NCBI RefSeq assembly: GCF_000833575.1
Contig: NZ_CP010827.1
Span: 434,001-498,000 of the forward strand
Length of the DNA: 64,000 nucleotides
Direction of reading: 5' to 3'
Source: Corynebacterium singulare
GTDB taxonomy: Bacteria > Actinomycetota > Actinomycetes > Mycobacteriales > Mycobacteriaceae
The position numbers and the translations under genes are program-made. The notes beneath the pieces were generated by a model that worked only from the letters and a program-made list of their open reading frames with translations, was not told the origin of the DNA and did no database searches. Every line of letters begins with the position of its first letter. Position 1 is the stretch's first letter. This document shows, piece after piece, positions 19,332-28,847 of the stretch.

Positions 19332-19961
19332 ATGAGTTCTGTATCTACTAGTGGTGCATCGTCGGCCGCGGCGCCTCAGCGGAGCCTGAACTGGCGCATC
19401 GTGGACATCGTGGTGGCATCCGTGTTGGGTGTGGCCTGCGGTTTCGTGTTCTTAGCATGGAACACCGTGGGTTATGCCTGGTTCGAAGCCATGGATGCGC
19501 TCACTCCGGGCCTGGGTGGTATCGCCACCGGTATCTGGCTCATCGGTGGTGTCATCGGTGGCCTCGTCATCCGGAAGCCGGGTGCAGCGTTGTACGTCGA
19601 GCTGCTTGCTGCGATCGTCTCTGCTGTACTGGGCTCCCAATGGGGCCCTAGCACGGTGTACTCCGGTCTCGCGCAAGGCATAGGAGTGGAGATTGTGTTA
19701 GCTATCTTCCTGTACCGACGCTTCAGCCTGGGCATTGCGATGCTTGGTGGCATGGCGGCTGGTTGGGGTGCCTTCGTGCTGGAGCTGTTTACCTCGGGAA
19801 ACCTGGGCAAGACCCTGCAGTTCAACCTCATCTACTTCGTCACACTGAGTATCTCCGGCGCTATTTTGGCCGGTGCGGTGGGCTTCTTCGTGGTGAAGGC
19901 GCTGGCGAAGACCGGCGCACTCGATCGCTTTGCGGTCGGCCGTGAACAGCATTCTGCGTAA
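19332..19961 (+). CDS. ykoE: ECF transporter substrate-binding (S) component YkoE, thiamine precursor uptake
   Basis: This 209-residue integral membrane protein has about six hydrophobic segments and is the vitamin-binding S component of an energy-coupling-factor importer. YkoE proteins are linked to hydroxymethylpyrimidine or thiamine uptake. The family pattern is visible in WNTVGYAWFEAMDALTPGLG and LIGGVIGGLVIRKPGAALY. The TPP riboswitch directly upstream supports the assignment. The coding end overlaps or abuts the ATPase gene, depending on which start is used there. Whether HMP or thiamine itself is carried is not visible. Confidence 0.9.
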   Translation: MSSVSTSGASSAAAPQRSLNWRIVDIVVASVLGVACGFVFLAWNTVGYAWFEAMDALTPGLGGIATGIWLIGGVIGGLVIRKPGAALYVELLAAIVSAVLGSQWGPSTVYSGLAQGIGVEIVLAIFLYRRFSLGIAMLGGMAAGWGAFVLELFTSGNLGKTLQFNLIYFVTLSISGAILAGAVGFFVVKALAKTGALDRFAVGREQHSA

Positions 19962-19971
19962 AACACTACGC

Positions 19972-21390
19972 ATGCGTGACACACAAGATGTAGCAGGGCC
20001 GGGCGCCACGAAGGTGACCGCCCGCGGCTTTGGCTGGACTCACGCGGGCCGCACCGCGCCTGCCGTAGCGGACATTGATTTCGTCCTCGAACCGGGAGAG
20101 AAGGTGCTGCTCTGCGGCGATTCTGGTTCCGGTAAATCCACGTTGCTCGCTGCCATCGCGGGAGTGCTGGGCGGCGATGACGAGGGAACCCGCGTGGGGG
20201 AGATCCTTCTCGAGGATGCCCACGGCAACGTCGAGCAGCCGGGACGCACCATCCCGGTGGGCTTGGTGCTCCAAGATCCGGACTCCCAGGTAATTGCGGC
20301 ACGAGTGGGCGATGACGCGGCATTTGGCTGTGAAAATCTTGCCTACCCACGTGAAAAAATCTGGCAGCGTGTTCGCTCCGCGCTGGAAATGGTGGGTCCT
20401 TATGTCAGCCTCGATTTTCCCACCGCGCAGCTGTCCGGTGGACAGAAGCAGCGCTTGGCGCTCGCCGGTGTCATCGCAATGGGCGCTGGCGTGGTGTTGC
20501 TGGATGAGCCCACGGCGAACCTAGATCCGGAAGGTGCGCGCGACGTTATCGAAGCCGTCGCCACGATGGTGGAGCGCACGGGTGCCACACTCGTTGTGGT
20601 CGAGCATCAGCATGCCGCGTGGAAAGGCGTACTCGATCGGGCCATCGAGCTCAAGGATGGGCGGATCGTGGCGGATGGGCAGCTTGATGACGTCGTCTCG
20701 GACCGTATCGTTACTGACTTGCCGTCGGCGAGGCGCGTCGACAAGCACAGCGAGCCTGCCCTGTGGAGCACGGACTTGGTGACACGCTTCGGGCCGCCGC
20801 GCTCTTATGCGCTGCCCCAGGGTGCATCGACGGTGCTGACCGGGCCGAATGGCGCGGGCAAGACGACATGGATGATGACAGTGGCAGGGCTTCTGCCTGC
20901 CCAATCGGGCGACGTTGGTGTTGCGGACTTCGTGCGGCGGGGATTGAAAGGCTCGCCACTGACGTGGAAGTCTCGGGAACTTGCGGATCGCATCGGGTTC
21001 GTGTTCCAGAACCCGGAACACCAATTCGTTGCCCGTACGGTGGCGGAGGAGCTGCGCGTGGGTCCGAAAGTCATGCGCCGTGAGATCCCGGAAGAGCGTA
21101 TCGCTGAGCTTGTCGAAGTCCTCCGTTTAGGCCACCTCCTCAACACCAATCCTTTCACTTTGTCAGGAGGGGAGAAGCGCCGGTTGTCCGTGGCGACGGC
21201 ACTGGTGAGTGCTCCGGACGTGCTGCTTCTCGACGAACCCACGTTCGGCCAAGATCCCCACACCTTTAGCGAGCTGGTGGGGCTGCTACGCCGCATGGCC
21301 GATGAAGGCACGACCATTGCCTCCGTTACCCACGACCCACTATTTATTTCTGCTCTTGGTGATCACCGCGTGGAGGTGACCCGTGACTGA
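19972..21390 (+). CDS. ykoD: ECF transporter duplicated ATPase YkoD
   Basis: This protein of about 472 residues fuses two ABC ATPase domains. The first has Walker A GDSGSGKST, signature LSGGQKQRLALAG and Walker B VVLLDEPTANLD. The second has GPNGAGKTT, LSGGEKRRLSVATAL and VLLLDEPTFGQD. It supplies energy for the YkoE-YkoC vitamin importer. The ATG start lies 10 nt after the ykoE stop but lacks a good Shine-Dalgarno. In-frame GTG (19942) and TTG (19930) codons inside ykoE are alternatives that would add 10 or 14 residues. It overlaps ykoC by 8 nt. Confidence 0.9.
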   Translation: MRDTQDVAGPGATKVTARGFGWTHAGRTAPAVADIDFVLEPGEKVLLCGDSGSGKSTLLAAIAGVLGGDDEGTRVGEILLEDAHGNVEQPGRTIPVGLVLQDPDSQVIAARVGDDAAFGCENLAYPREKIWQRVRSALEMVGPYVSLDFPTAQLSGGQKQRLALAGVIAMGAGVVLLDEPTANLDPEGARDVIEAVATMVERTGATLVVVEHQHAAWKGVLDRAIELKDGRIVADGQLDDVVSDRIVTDLPSARRVDKHSEPALWSTDLVTRFGPPRSYALPQGASTVLTGPNGAGKTTWMMTVAGLLPAQSGDVGVADFVRRGLKGSPLTWKSRELADRIGFVFQNPEHQFVARTVAEELRVGPKVMRREIPEERIAELVEVLRLGHLLNTNPFTLSGGEKRRLSVATALVSAPDVLLLDEPTFGQDPHTFSELVGLLRRMADEGTTIASVTHDPLFISALGDHRVEVTRD

Positions 21391-22186
21391 GACGCAAACT
21401 GGTCAGAACACGTGGTCTGCTGGGCTGCTGTCCGGAGTTAATCCGCTGACACGCATCTTCCTCATGTTCGTGTGGGTCACCCCGCTGCTGCTCTCTGTGG
21501 ACTGGGTATCGGCGGCGGTTTCGTTGGGCATGACCTTGCTTTTCGCCCCGTTGTGCGGGGTGTCCTGGCCGCGCCTCATTAAGGCCGGCTGGTTCCTGTT
21601 CCTGATAGCTCCGCTATCCGGTATCTCGATGCTGCTCTACGGCGCTCCTGGCGGGCGGGAGTACGCCAGCTGGTGGCTGATCACGGTCACGGACAACTCG
21701 ATAGAGTTGGCCATAGCTATGACGCTGCGAGTGCTGGCAGTGGCGCTGCCGATGGTGGTGCTCGCGCGGGACATCGATCCCACGGAACTGGGAGATGCCC
21801 TCTCGCAGATTCTCAAACTTCCCTCCCGCTTCGTCATTGGGGCCGTGGCCGGAGTGCGCATGATGACGCTATTTAAGTCGGACTGGCAGTACCTCGGCAT
21901 GGCGCGTCGGGCCCGCGGGCTTACCGATGAAGGCCGTGTCAAGCACCTCATCACCATGTCCTTCGGTCTGCTCGTCTTAGCGCTGCGCCGAGGCGGAAAA
22001 CTGGCTACCGCGATGGAAGCCCGTGGATTTGGCCGAACCCCGCCGGGAGGCGGCCAACGCACATGGGCGCGCCCTTCTCGTCTCGTCCAACGAGATTGGC
22101 TGGTCATGGTGCTGGGTGTGATCCTCGCCGCACTACCGGTGGTAGTTTCGGTGCTGAGTGGTTCGTGGAGGTTCTTCGGTCTGTAG
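21383..22186 (+). CDS. ykoC: ECF transporter transmembrane (T) component YkoC
   Basis: This 267-residue membrane protein has about five or six hydrophobic segments. It is the EcfT scaffold that couples ATPase movement to the S component. The cytoplasmic signature region shows the A-R-R-A-R-G motif (MARRARGLTDEGR) and a second coupling segment ATAMEARGFGR. The GTG start sits 4 nt after GGAGGTGA within the end of ykoD. It completes the TPP-riboswitch-controlled operon; the kinase gene follows after a short spacer. Confidence 0.9.
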   Translation: MTETQTGQNTWSAGLLSGVNPLTRIFLMFVWVTPLLLSVDWVSAAVSLGMTLLFAPLCGVSWPRLIKAGWFLFLIAPLSGISMLLYGAPGGREYASWWLITVTDNSIELAIAMTLRVLAVALPMVVLARDIDPTELGDALSQILKLPSRFVIGAVAGVRMMTLFKSDWQYLGMARRARGLTDEGRVKHLITMSFGLLVLALRRGGKLATAMEARGFGRTPPGGGQRTWARPSRLVQRDWLVMVLGVILAALPVVVSVLSGSWRFFGL

Positions 22187-22241
22187 GCCTCCGCGGTACC
22201 TTGTCTGCACGCGCAAACCCAGAAGTGGTGAAAACAAACAC

Positions 22242-22811
22242 ATGCAGGACACGCAAGATGCTGACTACAACAGTCAGATGGAACGGCTGTTGGAGGACGT
22301 CGTCAAGCTCTCCGACTCGCGAAAACGTCCGATGAAACCAGTGACCGTGTTGATCGACGGCCCATCCGGAGCCGGCAAGACCTGGGCATCAGTGGCTTTA
22401 GCCGAGCGCACAGGGTGGCGAGTGGTGCACCTCGACGAGTTTTATCCAGGCTGGCACGGCCTCGAGGCCGGCTCCGTCATGGTGGCCGAGCAAGTTCTGC
22501 GAGAGAACAATCCAGGCTATTGGCGCTGGGATTGGGAGGCCAACGCACCTAGGGATTGGGCGAGCCTTGACGTGCGAGACGACCTTATCGTTGAAGGCGT
22601 TGGCTGCGTCACTGCGGAGAACATCGCGGCAGCGCAGCAGCGTGGTTCTGTGGTGACCGTGCGTATCGATGGCCCCCGCGAGCAGCGCCGCCAGCGTGCG
22701 CTGGAGCGCGACCCAGACTATGAAGAGTGGTTTGAGACATGGGAAAACCAGGAGAAAAATTACTTCGCCGAGCTGGCTGCTGAGGCCGACCTGACCTGGG
22801 AATGGAGCTAG
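22242..22811 (+). CDS. P-loop kinase (uridine kinase-like)
   Basis: This 189-residue cytoplasmic P-loop protein has Walker A GPSGAGKT in the first third and an acidic LDEFYPGW motif like that of uridine kinases and related AAA-type phosphotransferases. A C-terminal basic helix (REQRRQRALERD) is typical. The ATG was chosen because the protein then starts just before the P-loop domain. A longer upstream extension would overlap ykoC and is not family-like. It lies 55 nt after ykoC, so it may belong to the thiamine operon, but a salvage role is only a guess. Confidence 0.75.
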   Translation: MQDTQDADYNSQMERLLEDVVKLSDSRKRPMKPVTVLIDGPSGAGKTWASVALAERTGWRVVHLDEFYPGWHGLEAGSVMVAEQVLRENNPGYWRWDWEANAPRDWASLDVRDDLIVEGVGCVTAENIAAAQQRGSVVTVRIDGPREQRRQRALERDPDYEEWFETWENQEKNYFAELAAEADLTWEWS

Positions 22812-22823
22812 CGACTCTGGGAT

Positions 22824-23020
22824 TTGGGCAGATCAGGGGGCTGGTGGTACTCTAACCAACGGTTTCATCTTTGGTGAGATGAAAAGTCTGATCAGTTTCT
22901 CGGCCGTTCGTGGTCGAGGGAAGTTCTGGACATGCGGAAGGGCCCCGGAGAAGAGCCCCTATTTTTGCATGTTTGACGCACCTTCCTTGATCAGTAGAAG
23001 CCGAAGTCATACAGAAAGAC
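22824..23020 (+). promoter_or_regulatory. rpsL promoter and structured leader
   Basis: TTGGGC, an 18-bp spacer and TACTCT form a candidate promoter for the str operon. The transcript would begin with a perfect 8-bp hairpin (TTTCATCT-TTGGTG-AGATGAAA, 22863-22884). A weaker GC-rich hairpin at 22939-22960 is followed by ATTTTTG and resembles a leaky terminator or attenuator about 60 nt before rpsL. Regulation is inferred. Confidence 0.4.
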
Positions 23021-23027
23021 AAGATCT

Positions 23028-23399
23028 ATGCCAACTATTCAGCAGCTGGTCCGCAAGGGCCGCCACGACAAGAAGGCCAAGGTTGCTACGGCCGCCCTCA
23101 AGGGCTCCCCGCAGCGCCGCGGCGTGTGCACCCGCGTGTACACCACCACCCCGAAGAAGCCGAACTCGGCACTCCGTAAGGTTGCCCGTGTGCGCCTGAC
23201 CTCCGGTATCGAGGTTTCTGCCTACATTCCGGGTGAGGGCCACAACCTTCAGGAGCACTCCATGGTGCTCGTCCGCGGTGGTCGTGTGAAGGACCTCCCG
23301 GGTGTTCGTTACAAGATTATCCGTGGCGCACTGGATACCCAGGGCGTGAAGGACCGTAAGCAGGCTCGTTCCCGCTACGGCGCAAAGAAGGGACAGTAA
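23028..23399 (+). CDS. rpsL: 30S ribosomal protein S12
   Basis: S12 (123 residues) sits at the decoding centre and controls accuracy. The conserved segments [16 protein letters not shown] and [17 protein letters not shown] are intact, including the two lysines (43 and 88 in E. coli numbering) whose change gives streptomycin resistance, so this allele looks sensitive. Only a weak ribosome-binding site (GAAAGAC) precedes the ATG. It is the first gene of the str operon, with rpsG 6 nt downstream. Confidence 0.98.
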   Translation: MPTIQQLVRKGRHDKKAKVATAALKGSPQRRGVCTRVYTTTPKKPNSALRKVARVRLTSGIEVSAYIPGEGHNLQEHSMVLVRGGRVKDLPGVRYKIIRGALDTQGVKDRKQARSRYGAKKGQ

Positions 23400-23405
23400 T
23401 CAACA

Positions 23406-23873
23406 ATGCGTAAGAATGCTGCACCGAAGCGTCCTGTAGTTAAGGACCCGGTTTACAACTCCGAGCAGGTCACCATGCTCGTGAACAAGATCCTGCTGGA
23501 CGGCAAGAAGTCCACCGCCGAGCGCATCGTCTACGGTGCTCTCGAGGCTTGCCGCGAGAAGACCGGTACCGATCCGGTCGGCACCCTGGAGAAGGCTCTG
23601 GGCAACATCCGCCCGGACCTCGAGGTTCGCTCCCGCCGCGTGGGTGGCGCTACCTACCAGGTGCCGGTTGAGGTTAAGCCGGCTCGCGCTAACACCCTGG
23701 CTCTGCGTTGGCTGGTGACCTTCACCCGTCAGCGTCGTGAGAACACCATGATCGAGCGTCTCGCTAACGAGATCCTGGATGCTTCCAACGGCCTGGGTGC
23801 TTCCGTCAAGCGCCGTGAGGATACTCACAAGATGGCTGAGGCTAACCGTGCCTTCGCCCACTACCGCTGGTAA
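23406..23873 (+). CDS. rpsG: 30S ribosomal protein S7
   Basis: S7 (155 residues) nucleates assembly of the 30S head and contacts tRNA in the E site. The sequence contains the family segments [35 protein letters not shown] and ALRWLV. It follows rpsL after 6 nt and is clearly cotranscribed. Unlike in many bacteria, fusA does not follow closely: about 390 bp with a large hairpin structure separate them. Confidence 0.98.
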   Translation: MRKNAAPKRPVVKDPVYNSEQVTMLVNKILLDGKKSTAERIVYGALEACREKTGTDPVGTLEKALGNIRPDLEVRSRRVGGATYQVPVEVKPARANTLALRWLVTFTRQRRENTMIERLANEILDASNGLGASVKRREDTHKMAEANRAFAHYRW

Positions 23874-23902
23874 TCCCTGCGGAAAATTCGCCACATGGCA
23901 TC

Positions 23903-24027
23903 ATGGCCCGAACAACGACATCATCGTTTACCTGCACTAACAGTGCGCGCCGGCGCCCTTTAATGGGGTATGGCGGCGCACACAGTGCGGACCACAAACT
24001 TTAATAGCGTTGTTCGGGCCATTTTTG
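23903..24027 (+). terminator. Large nested hairpin with T run between rpsG and fusA
   Basis: A perfect 15-bp outer stem (ATGGCCCGAACAACG, 23903-23917, pairing with 24008-24022) encloses about 90 nt. Inside is a second stem (GCGCCG with CGGCGC, extended by GTG/CAC), and both flanks of it can form small hairpins (GCACT-AAC-AGTGC and GCAC-ACA-GTGC). The outer stem is followed directly by TTTTT. It looks like an elaborate terminator or a regulated structure, well over the usual 30-40 nt. The remaining 240 bp before fusA show no clear promoter. Confidence 0.6.
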
Positions 24028-24265
24028 TATCTGGGAATCGAACGCCCTGCATGCACGGCCACATAGTGGATGCAGTAACATGCACAACGGGACAGTGGCA
24101 GCCCACAAGTGAGGTGTATTAGGCGCCTCGCGCTGCCGCGCTAGCCCAGACGTGGCAAAATAGACCAAGACCTATCCATGAAGACGTCGGACTTGCCTCA
24201 TTGACGTGGAAGTTGATGAGTGAGGAAATGCGGCGTCGACGACACATTAAGTTGGGGTATAAACC

Positions 24266-26395
24266 GTGGCACAACAAGTGCTTAAGGATCTGCACAAGGT
24301 CCGCAACATCGGCATCATGGCTCACATCGATGCTGGTAAGACCACCACGACCGAGCGCATTCTCTTCTACACCGGTATCAACCGTAAGGTCGGCGAGACC
24401 CACGATGGTGCTTCCACCACTGACTGGATGGAGCAGGAGAAGGAACGCGGCATCACCATTACGTCCGCTGCTGTGACCTGTTTCTGGGACAACAACCAGA
24501 TCAACATCATTGACACCCCGGGCCACGTGGACTTCACCGTTGAGGTTGAGCGTTCCCTGCGTGTTCTCGATGGCGCCGTTGCCGTCTTCGACGGCAAGGA
24601 GGGCGTTGAGCCGCAGTCCGAGCAGGTGTGGCGTCAGGCTGCTAAGTACGACGTGCCGCGTATCTGCTTCGTGAACAAGATGGACAAGCTGGGTGCGGAT
24701 TTCTACTTCACCGTCCAGACCATTATCGACCGCCTCGGCGCGAAGCCGTTGGTAATGCAGCTGCCGATCGGTGCTGAGGATGACTTTGACGGCGTCGTCG
24801 ACCTTATCGACATGAAAGCCATCACCTGGCGCGGCAAGGTCGAAACCGGTGCTGAGCCGACCATCGAGGAGATCCCGGCCGACCTGCAGGAGAAGGCTGA
24901 AGAGTACCGTGAGAAGCTGCTCGAGGCTGTCGCTGAGTCTGATGAGGAGCTCATGGAGAAGTACTTCGGCGGCGAGGAGCTGACGAAGGAAGAGATCAAG
25001 GCTGCCATCCGCAAGATGACCATCAACTCCGAGATCTACCCGGTGCTGTGCGGTACCGCATACCGCAACAAGGGCGTCCAGCCGCTGCTTGACGCTGTTG
25101 TGGACTACCTGCCGAACCCGCTCGACATTGGCGAGATCCAGGGCCACGCTGTTGGCAACGAGGACGAGGTCATCACCCGTAAGCCGTCCATTGAGTCCCC
25201 GTTCTCCGCTCTGGCTTTCAAGATTGCTGCTCACCCGTTCTTCGGTCAGCTGACCTTCACCCGCGTGTACTCCGGCCAGGTTGTTCCGGGTACCGAGGTT
25301 ATGAACTCCACCAAGGGTAAGAAGGAGCGCATCGGCAAGCTCTTCCAGATGCACGCCAACAAGGAGAACCCGGTTGAGCAGGCAGATGCCGGCAACATCT
25401 ACGCCGTCATTGGTCTGAAGGAAACCACCACCGGTGACACCCTGTGTGACAAGGATGACCAGATCATCCTCGAGTCCATGGACTTCCCGGACCCGGTTAT
25501 CAAGGTCTCCATCGAGCCGAAGACCAAGGCTGACCAGGAGAAGCTGGGTACCGCTATTCAGAAGCTTGCTGCTGAGGACCCGACCTTCACCGTTGAGCTC
25601 GACGAAGAGACCGGCCAGACCGTTATCGGCGGTATGGGCGAGCTTCACCTCGACGTTCTTGTTGACCGCATGAAGCGCGAGTTCAAGGTTGAGGCAAACA
25701 TCGGTAACCCGCAGGTTGCTTACCGCGAGACCATCCGCAAGAAGGTCGAGTCCCTGGACTACACCCACAAGAAGCAGACCGGTGGTTCTGGTCAGTTCGC
25801 AAAGGTCATCTGCACCATCGAGCCGTACAACCCGGACCCGGAGACCCTGGAAGAGGGCGAGTCCGCAACCTACAAGTTCGAGAACGCCGTCACCGGTGGC
25901 CGCGTGCCGAAGGAGTACATCCCGTCCGTCGACGCTGGTATCCAGGATGCTATGCAGTACGGCTACCTCGCTGGCTTCCCGCTGGTGAACATCAAGGCCA
26001 CCCTCGAGGATGGCGCTTACCACGACGTTGACTCCTCTGAGATGGCCTTCAAGCTCGCTGGCTCCCAGGTCCTCAAGGAGGCCGTTGCCAAGGCAAAGCC
26101 GGTTCTGCTTGAGCCGGTCATGGCAGTTGAGGTCGTTACCCCGGAGGAGTACATGGGTACCGTTAACGGTGACATCTCCTCCCGCCGTGGCCAGGTCTTC
26201 TCCATGGAGGACCGCTCCGGCGCCAAGGTCGTGAAGGCAAAGGTACCGCTTTCCGAGATGTTCGGTTACATCGGTGACCTGCGTTCCTCCACCGCCGGCC
26301 GTGCAAACTTCACCATGGTCTTCGATTCCTACGCTGAGGTTCCGTCCTCCGTGGCACAGGAGATCATTGAGGAGCGCACCGGCAGCAAGGCCTAA
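24266..26395 (+). CDS. fusA: Elongation factor G
   Basis: EF-G (709 residues) is the GTPase that drives translocation. The G motifs are complete: G1 AHIDAGKTT (residues 19-27), DTPGHVDF and [10 protein letters not shown]. Domain IV carries GGSGQFAKV and domain V follows with the usual length. The GTG start gives [20 protein letters not shown] as in relatives, but no strong Shine-Dalgarno is seen. The large hairpin upstream suggests that fusA expression is not simple read-through from rpsG. tuf follows after 362 bp. Confidence 0.98.
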   Translation: MAQQVLKDLHKVRNIGIMAHIDAGKTTTTERILFYTGINRKVGETHDGASTTDWMEQEKERGITITSAAVTCFWDNNQINIIDTPGHVDFTVEVERSLRVLDGAVAVFDGKEGVEPQSEQVWRQAAKYDVPRICFVNKMDKLGADFYFTVQTIIDRLGAKPLVMQLPIGAEDDFDGVVDLIDMKAITWRGKVETGAEPTIEEIPADLQEKAEEYREKLLEAVAESDEELMEKYFGGEELTKEEIKAAIRKMTINSEIYPVLCGTAYRNKGVQPLLDAVVDYLPNPLDIGEIQGHAVGNEDEVITRKPSIESPFSALAFKIAAHPFFGQLTFTRVYSGQVVPGTEVMNSTKGKKERIGKLFQMHANKENPVEQADAGNIYAVIGLKETTTGDTLCDKDDQIILESMDFPDPVIKVSIEPKTKADQEKLGTAIQKLAAEDPTFTVELDEETGQTVIGGMGELHLDVLVDRMKREFKVEANIGNPQVAYRETIRKKVESLDYTHKKQTGGSGQFAKVICTIEPYNPDPETLEEGESATYKFENAVTGGRVPKEYIPSVDAGIQDAMQYGYLAGFPLVNIKATLEDGAYHDVDSSEMAFKLAGSQVLKEAVAKAKPVLLEPVMAVEVVTPEEYMGTVNGDISSRRGQVFSMEDRSGAKVVKAKVPLSEMFGYIGDLRSSTAGRANFTMVFDSYAEVPSSVAQEIIEERTGSKA

Positions 26396-26757
26396 GCGGC
26401 CCCGCCGTTTAGCCCGCATTGCAGGGCTGGTAGTCTTCGCCAGTAGACCGCCAGCTCTCTGCACTGGGGGTAGCGGTCGGCTGAGTGCGCACCAAAGGAT
26501 GTGTGTGTTGAGCCGGCCGTTACCCTCCCAGGATCCTGCTAATTGATTCTTGTCGAGGGTCAACGACCGCACGTTATGCGCGGGGTTACCTCCTAAAGAG
26601 GCAGTTTGAAAAAACTGCGGCATAAATCTAGGATCGTGTAACTGGCACGTAAAGAAAGCGTCATTAGCGCTTATGGGCCCGGCCCGAAGTGCCAATGGCA
26701 ATACAAACCACGTGGCTGCGAAATACGTAGCCGCCATAGAGTCCAGGAGGACAAACA
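26396..26757 (+). promoter_or_regulatory. tuf promoter region
   Basis: This gene-free spacer carries a good promoter: TTGAAA at 26606, a 17-bp spacer and TAGGAT at 26629, giving a leader of about 120 nt. A CCAGGAGGAC ribosome-binding site precedes the tuf GTG. A short hairpin (CCTC-CTAAA-GAGG) lies just upstream of the -35. Nothing else coding was seen, and there is no obvious terminator for fusA. Confidence 0.7.
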
Positions 26758-27948
26758 GTGGCAAAGGAGAAGTTCGAGCGTACGAAGCCGCATGTGAACA
26801 TCGGCACCATCGGACACGTCGACCACGGCAAGACCACCACCACCGCAGCGATCACCAAGGTTCTGGCTGACGCTTACCCGGAGGAGAACACCGCTTTCGC
26901 CTTCGACATGATCGATAAGGCTCCTGAGGAGAAGGAGCGCGGTATTACCATCAACATCTCCCACGTTGAGTACTCCACCCCGAAGCGCCACTACGCACAC
27001 GTGGACGCCCCGGGCCACGCCGACTACATCAAGAACATGATTACCGGTGCTGCTCAGATGGACGGCGCCATCCTGGTTGTTGCTGCAACCGATGGCCCGA
27101 TGCCGCAGACTCGTGAGCACGTTCTGCTCGCTCGCCAGGTTGGCGTTCCGTACATCCTCGTTGCACTGAACAAGTGCGACATGGTTGACGATGAGGAAAT
27201 CATCGAGCTCGTCGAGATGGAGATCCGCGAGCTGCTCGCTGAGCAGGACTACGATGAGGACGCTCCGATCGTTCACATCTCCGCTCTGAAGGCTCTTGAG
27301 GGCGACGAGAAGTGGGTACAGTCCGTCGTCGACCTGATGCAGGCTTGCGATGACTCCATTCCGGATCCGGAGCGCGAGCTGGACAAGCCGTTCCTGATGC
27401 CGATCGAGGACATCTTCACCATTACCGGCCGCGGTACCGTTGTTACCGGCCGTGTTGAGCGTGGCTCCCTGAACGTCAACGAGGACATCGAAATCATCGG
27501 TATCAAGGACAAGTCCATGTCCACCACCGTTACCGGTATCGAGATGTTCCGCAAGATGATGGACTACACCGAGGCTGGCGACAACTGTGGTCTGCTTCTG
27601 CGTGGTACCAAGCGTGAAGAGGTTGAGCGTGGCCAGGTCTGCATCAAGCCGGGCGCTTACACCCCGCACACCAAGTTCGAGGGTTCCGTCTACGTCCTGA
27701 AGAAGGAAGAGGGCGGCCGCCACACCCCGTTCATGGACAACTACCGTCCGCAGTTCTACTTCCGTACCACCGACGTTACCGGCGTCATCAAGCTGCCGGA
27801 GGGCACCGAGATGGTCATGCCGGGCGACAACGTTGAGATGACCGTTGAGCTGATCCAGCCGGTCGCTATGGACGAGGGCCTGCGCTTCGCTATCCGCGAG
27901 GGCTCCCGTACCGTCGGCGCTGGCCGTGTTACCAAGATCATCGCCTAA
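26758..27948 (+). CDS. tuf: Elongation factor Tu
   Basis: EF-Tu (396 residues) delivers aminoacyl-tRNA to the ribosome. It has GHVDHGKTT (residues 19-27), DAPGHADY and NKCDM G motifs and the two beta-barrel domains, ending [10 protein letters not shown]. The GTG start is supported by AGGAGG 6 nt upstream. Codon use is strongly biased, as expected for one of the most abundant proteins. It has its own promoter and a strong terminator. Only one tuf copy is in the window. Confidence 0.99.
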   Translation: MAKEKFERTKPHVNIGTIGHVDHGKTTTTAAITKVLADAYPEENTAFAFDMIDKAPEEKERGITINISHVEYSTPKRHYAHVDAPGHADYIKNMITGAAQMDGAILVVAATDGPMPQTREHVLLARQVGVPYILVALNKCDMVDDEEIIELVEMEIRELLAEQDYDEDAPIVHISALKALEGDEKWVQSVVDLMQACDDSIPDPERELDKPFLMPIEDIFTITGRGTVVTGRVERGSLNVNEDIEIIGIKDKSMSTTVTGIEMFRKMMDYTEAGDNCGLLLRGTKREEVERGQVCIKPGAYTPHTKFEGSVYVLKKEEGGRHTPFMDNYRPQFYFRTTDVTGVIKLPEGTEMVMPGDNVEMTVELIQPVAMDEGLRFAIREGSRTVGAGRVTKIIA

Positions 27949-27982
27949 TCAGCTGATTAGCGGGATGTAGTAGCATCCTTGA

Positions 27983-28015
27983 GCCGCCCAATCCCAGTGG
28001 GGTTGGGCGGCTTTT
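27983..28015 (+). terminator. Terminator of tuf
   Basis: A perfect 9-bp stem (GCCGCCCAA/TTGGGCGGC) with an 11-nt loop is followed by TTTT, 35 nt after the tuf stop. Confidence 0.88.
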
Positions 28016-28045
28016 GCGATCGACGAAAGACTAGGCTGGGGTATC

Positions 28046-28768
28046 ATGTTTGATCCGACTCGCATCGACCGCACTTTAGGGGCTCTTCGCTCCGCCTGGG
28101 AGGGTCAGCCTGATCTGCCCCTAGGTACTCTCTTCGGCATGCTCGCGGCGGAAGGATATGGCTGGGGTGTGTCCGACGACGAGCTCACTGCCCGGCTGGA
28201 GGCGATGGCGCAGGTGCATCCTCCGCTCATTCCGCTTTCCGACGCCTCCCTCGTCACCCACGGCCTGTGGCTCGCCGTCACCGATTCCCACAGAGTTACG
28301 CTGGTAGCCACGCAGGGTTCCTCTCAGGTGGTTGTGCGGCCCGTGACCAAGGAAGGGGAGAGGGGGCAGCCGGTCGCGTGGAAGGTGTCTGCGCTGCGGC
28401 CGGTTGGTCCTGGTCGGCCGCTCGTCCTGTCCGATAGCGAAGGATTTGAGCACCGCTATGGCGTCGTCGAGTCGGTGACGCGCCTTCGCGAAGACAATCG
28501 TTCCCTTAGTGGTCTCACGCGCCGCAGCGTTGGTGACAGAGTATGGTTCATCCGTACCGCGGAGGAGACGATCATTCTCGACCATGGCCTCCACGTCACG
28601 GAGCGCAAGAACCGCGAGTTAGTCCGCACAGATTTTTCATGGCATCGCATCGACGAGTGCGCTGTCGGGGTGCCCTTGACGGTCGACCTTTCCCGCGGAA
28701 CACAGCACTCTTTCGGCGAGGTGGTAGAGGTGACCCTCGTGGAATCGGAGCCGTGGTGCCCGCGCTAA
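28046..28768 (+). CDS. Conserved hypothetical protein
   Basis: This 240-residue soluble protein has no signal peptide or membrane segment, and no family is recognised. The N-terminal third is predicted helical and contains an acidic DDELTARLEAMAQ stretch. The rest is beta-rich with repeated short charged turns. Coding bias matches its neighbours. The ATG has only GGGG nearby as a Shine-Dalgarno, and TAGGCT 9 nt upstream of the start could be a -10, so a very short leader is possible. It is a single gene, convergent with the Asp23 operon. No function is proposed. Confidence 0.6.
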   Translation: MFDPTRIDRTLGALRSAWEGQPDLPLGTLFGMLAAEGYGWGVSDDELTARLEAMAQVHPPLIPLSDASLVTHGLWLAVTDSHRVTLVATQGSSQVVVRPVTKEGERGQPVAWKVSALRPVGPGRPLVLSDSEGFEHRYGVVESVTRLREDNRSLSGLTRRSVGDRVWFIRTAEETIILDHGLHVTERKNRELVRTDFSWHRIDECAVGVPLTVDLSRGTQHSFGEVVEVTLVESEPWCPR

Positions 28769-28791
28769 CTGTTTTCCGGATCGCCGATGGG

Positions 28792-28818
28792 CCCGCCAAC
28801 CGTGGTGTAGTTGGCGGG
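28792..28818. terminator. Bidirectional hairpin between convergent genes
   Basis: A perfect 9-bp stem (CCCGCCAAC/GTTGGCGGG) with a 9-nt loop lies between the hypothetical gene and the end of the Asp23 operon. No T run follows on either side. Confidence 0.5.
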
Positions 28819-28847
28819 TATGGGGAGTGCCCAGTAGGGCGAGCTAA

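Noticed and set aside
22158..22241. Longer N-terminus of the P-loop kinase
   Set aside because: It would overlap ykoC and adds residues unlike any kinase; the internal ATG is better.
24119..26764. 881-residue open frame antisense to fusA
   Set aside because: It mirrors fusA in a GC-rich, strongly codon-biased gene; it has no ribosome-binding site and no recognisable domain.
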